A stretch of DNA of 34,848 nucleotides from positions 1 to 34,848 of the forward strand of contig JAGXOS010000004.1 of assembly GCA_023659775.1 (NCBI GenBank). The letters are read 5' to 3'. The notes beneath the pieces are model-generated. The model worked only from the letters and a program-made list of their open reading frames with translations. It was not told the DNA's origin and made no database searches. Made by a program: the position numbers and the translations under genes. This document shows, one piece after another, positions 34,522 through 34,848 of the stretch (position 1 is its first letter; the number at the start of each line of letters is the position of its first letter). The stretch comes from Methanomicrobia archaeon LH_S14. Its GTDB lineage: Archaea > Halobacteriota > Syntropharchaeia > Alkanophagales > Methanospirareceae.

Positions 34522-34848
34522 TTAGACTACCACTTTTACTTTTGCACTGTTCACATCGAGAATATCTCCCTCGCTTTCACTTTCACTTTCACTTTCGCTT
34601 GTACTTTTGCGTACCTTCACCTTCGTTGCCGTTGCGTTTTCTATATCCTCGGTATCCAAACTTTCTATATCTACGTACAGCTCTATTTTATCTAAAGGAG
34701 CATTTAACGGGATACCGCGTTCGGATTTATAATTTCTAGCCGCTCGGACAATATCGGCGATTAAGTCACCTTCGCTCTCCGCTTCTGAGTCGATCATGTC
34801 CTGCTTTACCTCCGGCCATTTCTCCTTATGCACGCTCCTTTCACCTTC
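34522..34848 (-). CDS. valS: Valyl-tRNA synthetase, C-terminal end (partial)
   Basis: The frame is open to the window edge, so only the last 108 residues are seen. KWPEVKQDMID, IADIVRAARNYKSERGIPLN and APLDKIELYVD match the end of the anticodon-binding domain of archaeal ValRS. An odd run of alternating Ser and Glu (residues encoded at about 34564-34600) comes from a hexanucleotide repeat. The protein ends in VNSAKVKVVV. An ATG/GTG within this segment is not the true start. Confidence 0.8.
   Translation of the reverse strand, partial: EGERSVHKEKWPEVKQDMIDSEAESEGDLIADIVRAARNYKSERGIPLNAPLDKIELYVDIESLDTEDIENATATKVKVRKSTSESESESESEGDILDVNSAKVKVVV

Noticed and set aside
1-34848. CRISPR array
   Set aside because: No regularly spaced direct repeats of CRISPR size were seen; the CACAGATT and TGCAAA repeats are irregular and short.

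Overview
The window looks like the chromosome of a euryarchaeon of the methanogen/ANME type. Supporting genes are archaeal ribosomal protein S6e, archaeal-type IF2/aIF5B, Sec61 beta, a PAC2-family protein, archaeal-style CoaBC, a stand-alone PyrI and methanogenesis marker protein 3. I infer a Methanomicrobia or ANME-1-like lineage from marker protein 3 plus the gene mix; the species cannot be named from this sequence.

Layout. 1-2440 is a graveyard of gene fragments: N-terminal scraps of a flippase, a four-helix-bundle protein, a DUF457 membrane protein and a nucleotide-sugar dehydrogenase, mixed with toxin-antitoxin parts (DUF4258-like/YgiT-type zinc finger, UPF0175/PIN, AbrB-like). 2476-5989 holds a coiled-coil protein and a secreted LTD + phospholipase D protein. 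rps6e (6038-6430, minus) and infB (15670-17475, minus) flank an accessory island. The island contains an IS66-type insertion sequence (6788-8365) followed by a DISARM-like core: a DrmA-type helicase, a DrmB-type DUF1998 protein, an unrecognised 442-aa protein and a radical SAM protein. 17562-20160 is a pile-up of wrecked transposases, a broken surface protein and a truncated hicA.

20147-34848 is mostly housekeeping. On the minus strand, tRNA-Phe, pyrI, tRNA-Ala, coaBC and hicB are packed so tightly that they are probably one transcript. Then follow tldD, mmp3, thyX, a PAC2 gene, hsp20 and an unknown Cys-rich gene. A decayed type I restriction-modification locus (hsdR-hsdS-hsdM, 28243-31753) has a DUF4258/DUF2283 pair nested inside it. 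The right end has divergent nadC/nadX (NAD synthesis), moaC, Sec61 beta and the C-terminal end of valS, cut by the window edge.

Most interesting points: (1) a DISARM-like DrmA/DrmB pair with no methyltransferase or DrmC visible, linked instead to an unrecognised protein and a radical SAM protein; (2) an IS inserted exactly at the drmA start codon, whose terminal repeat now supplies a Shine-Dalgarno sequence; (3) an in-frame TAG inside the otherwise open IS66 transposase; (4) tRNA-Ala beginning at the base after the pyrI stop codon; (5) a TGCAAA-rich repeat in all three convergent gene spacers.
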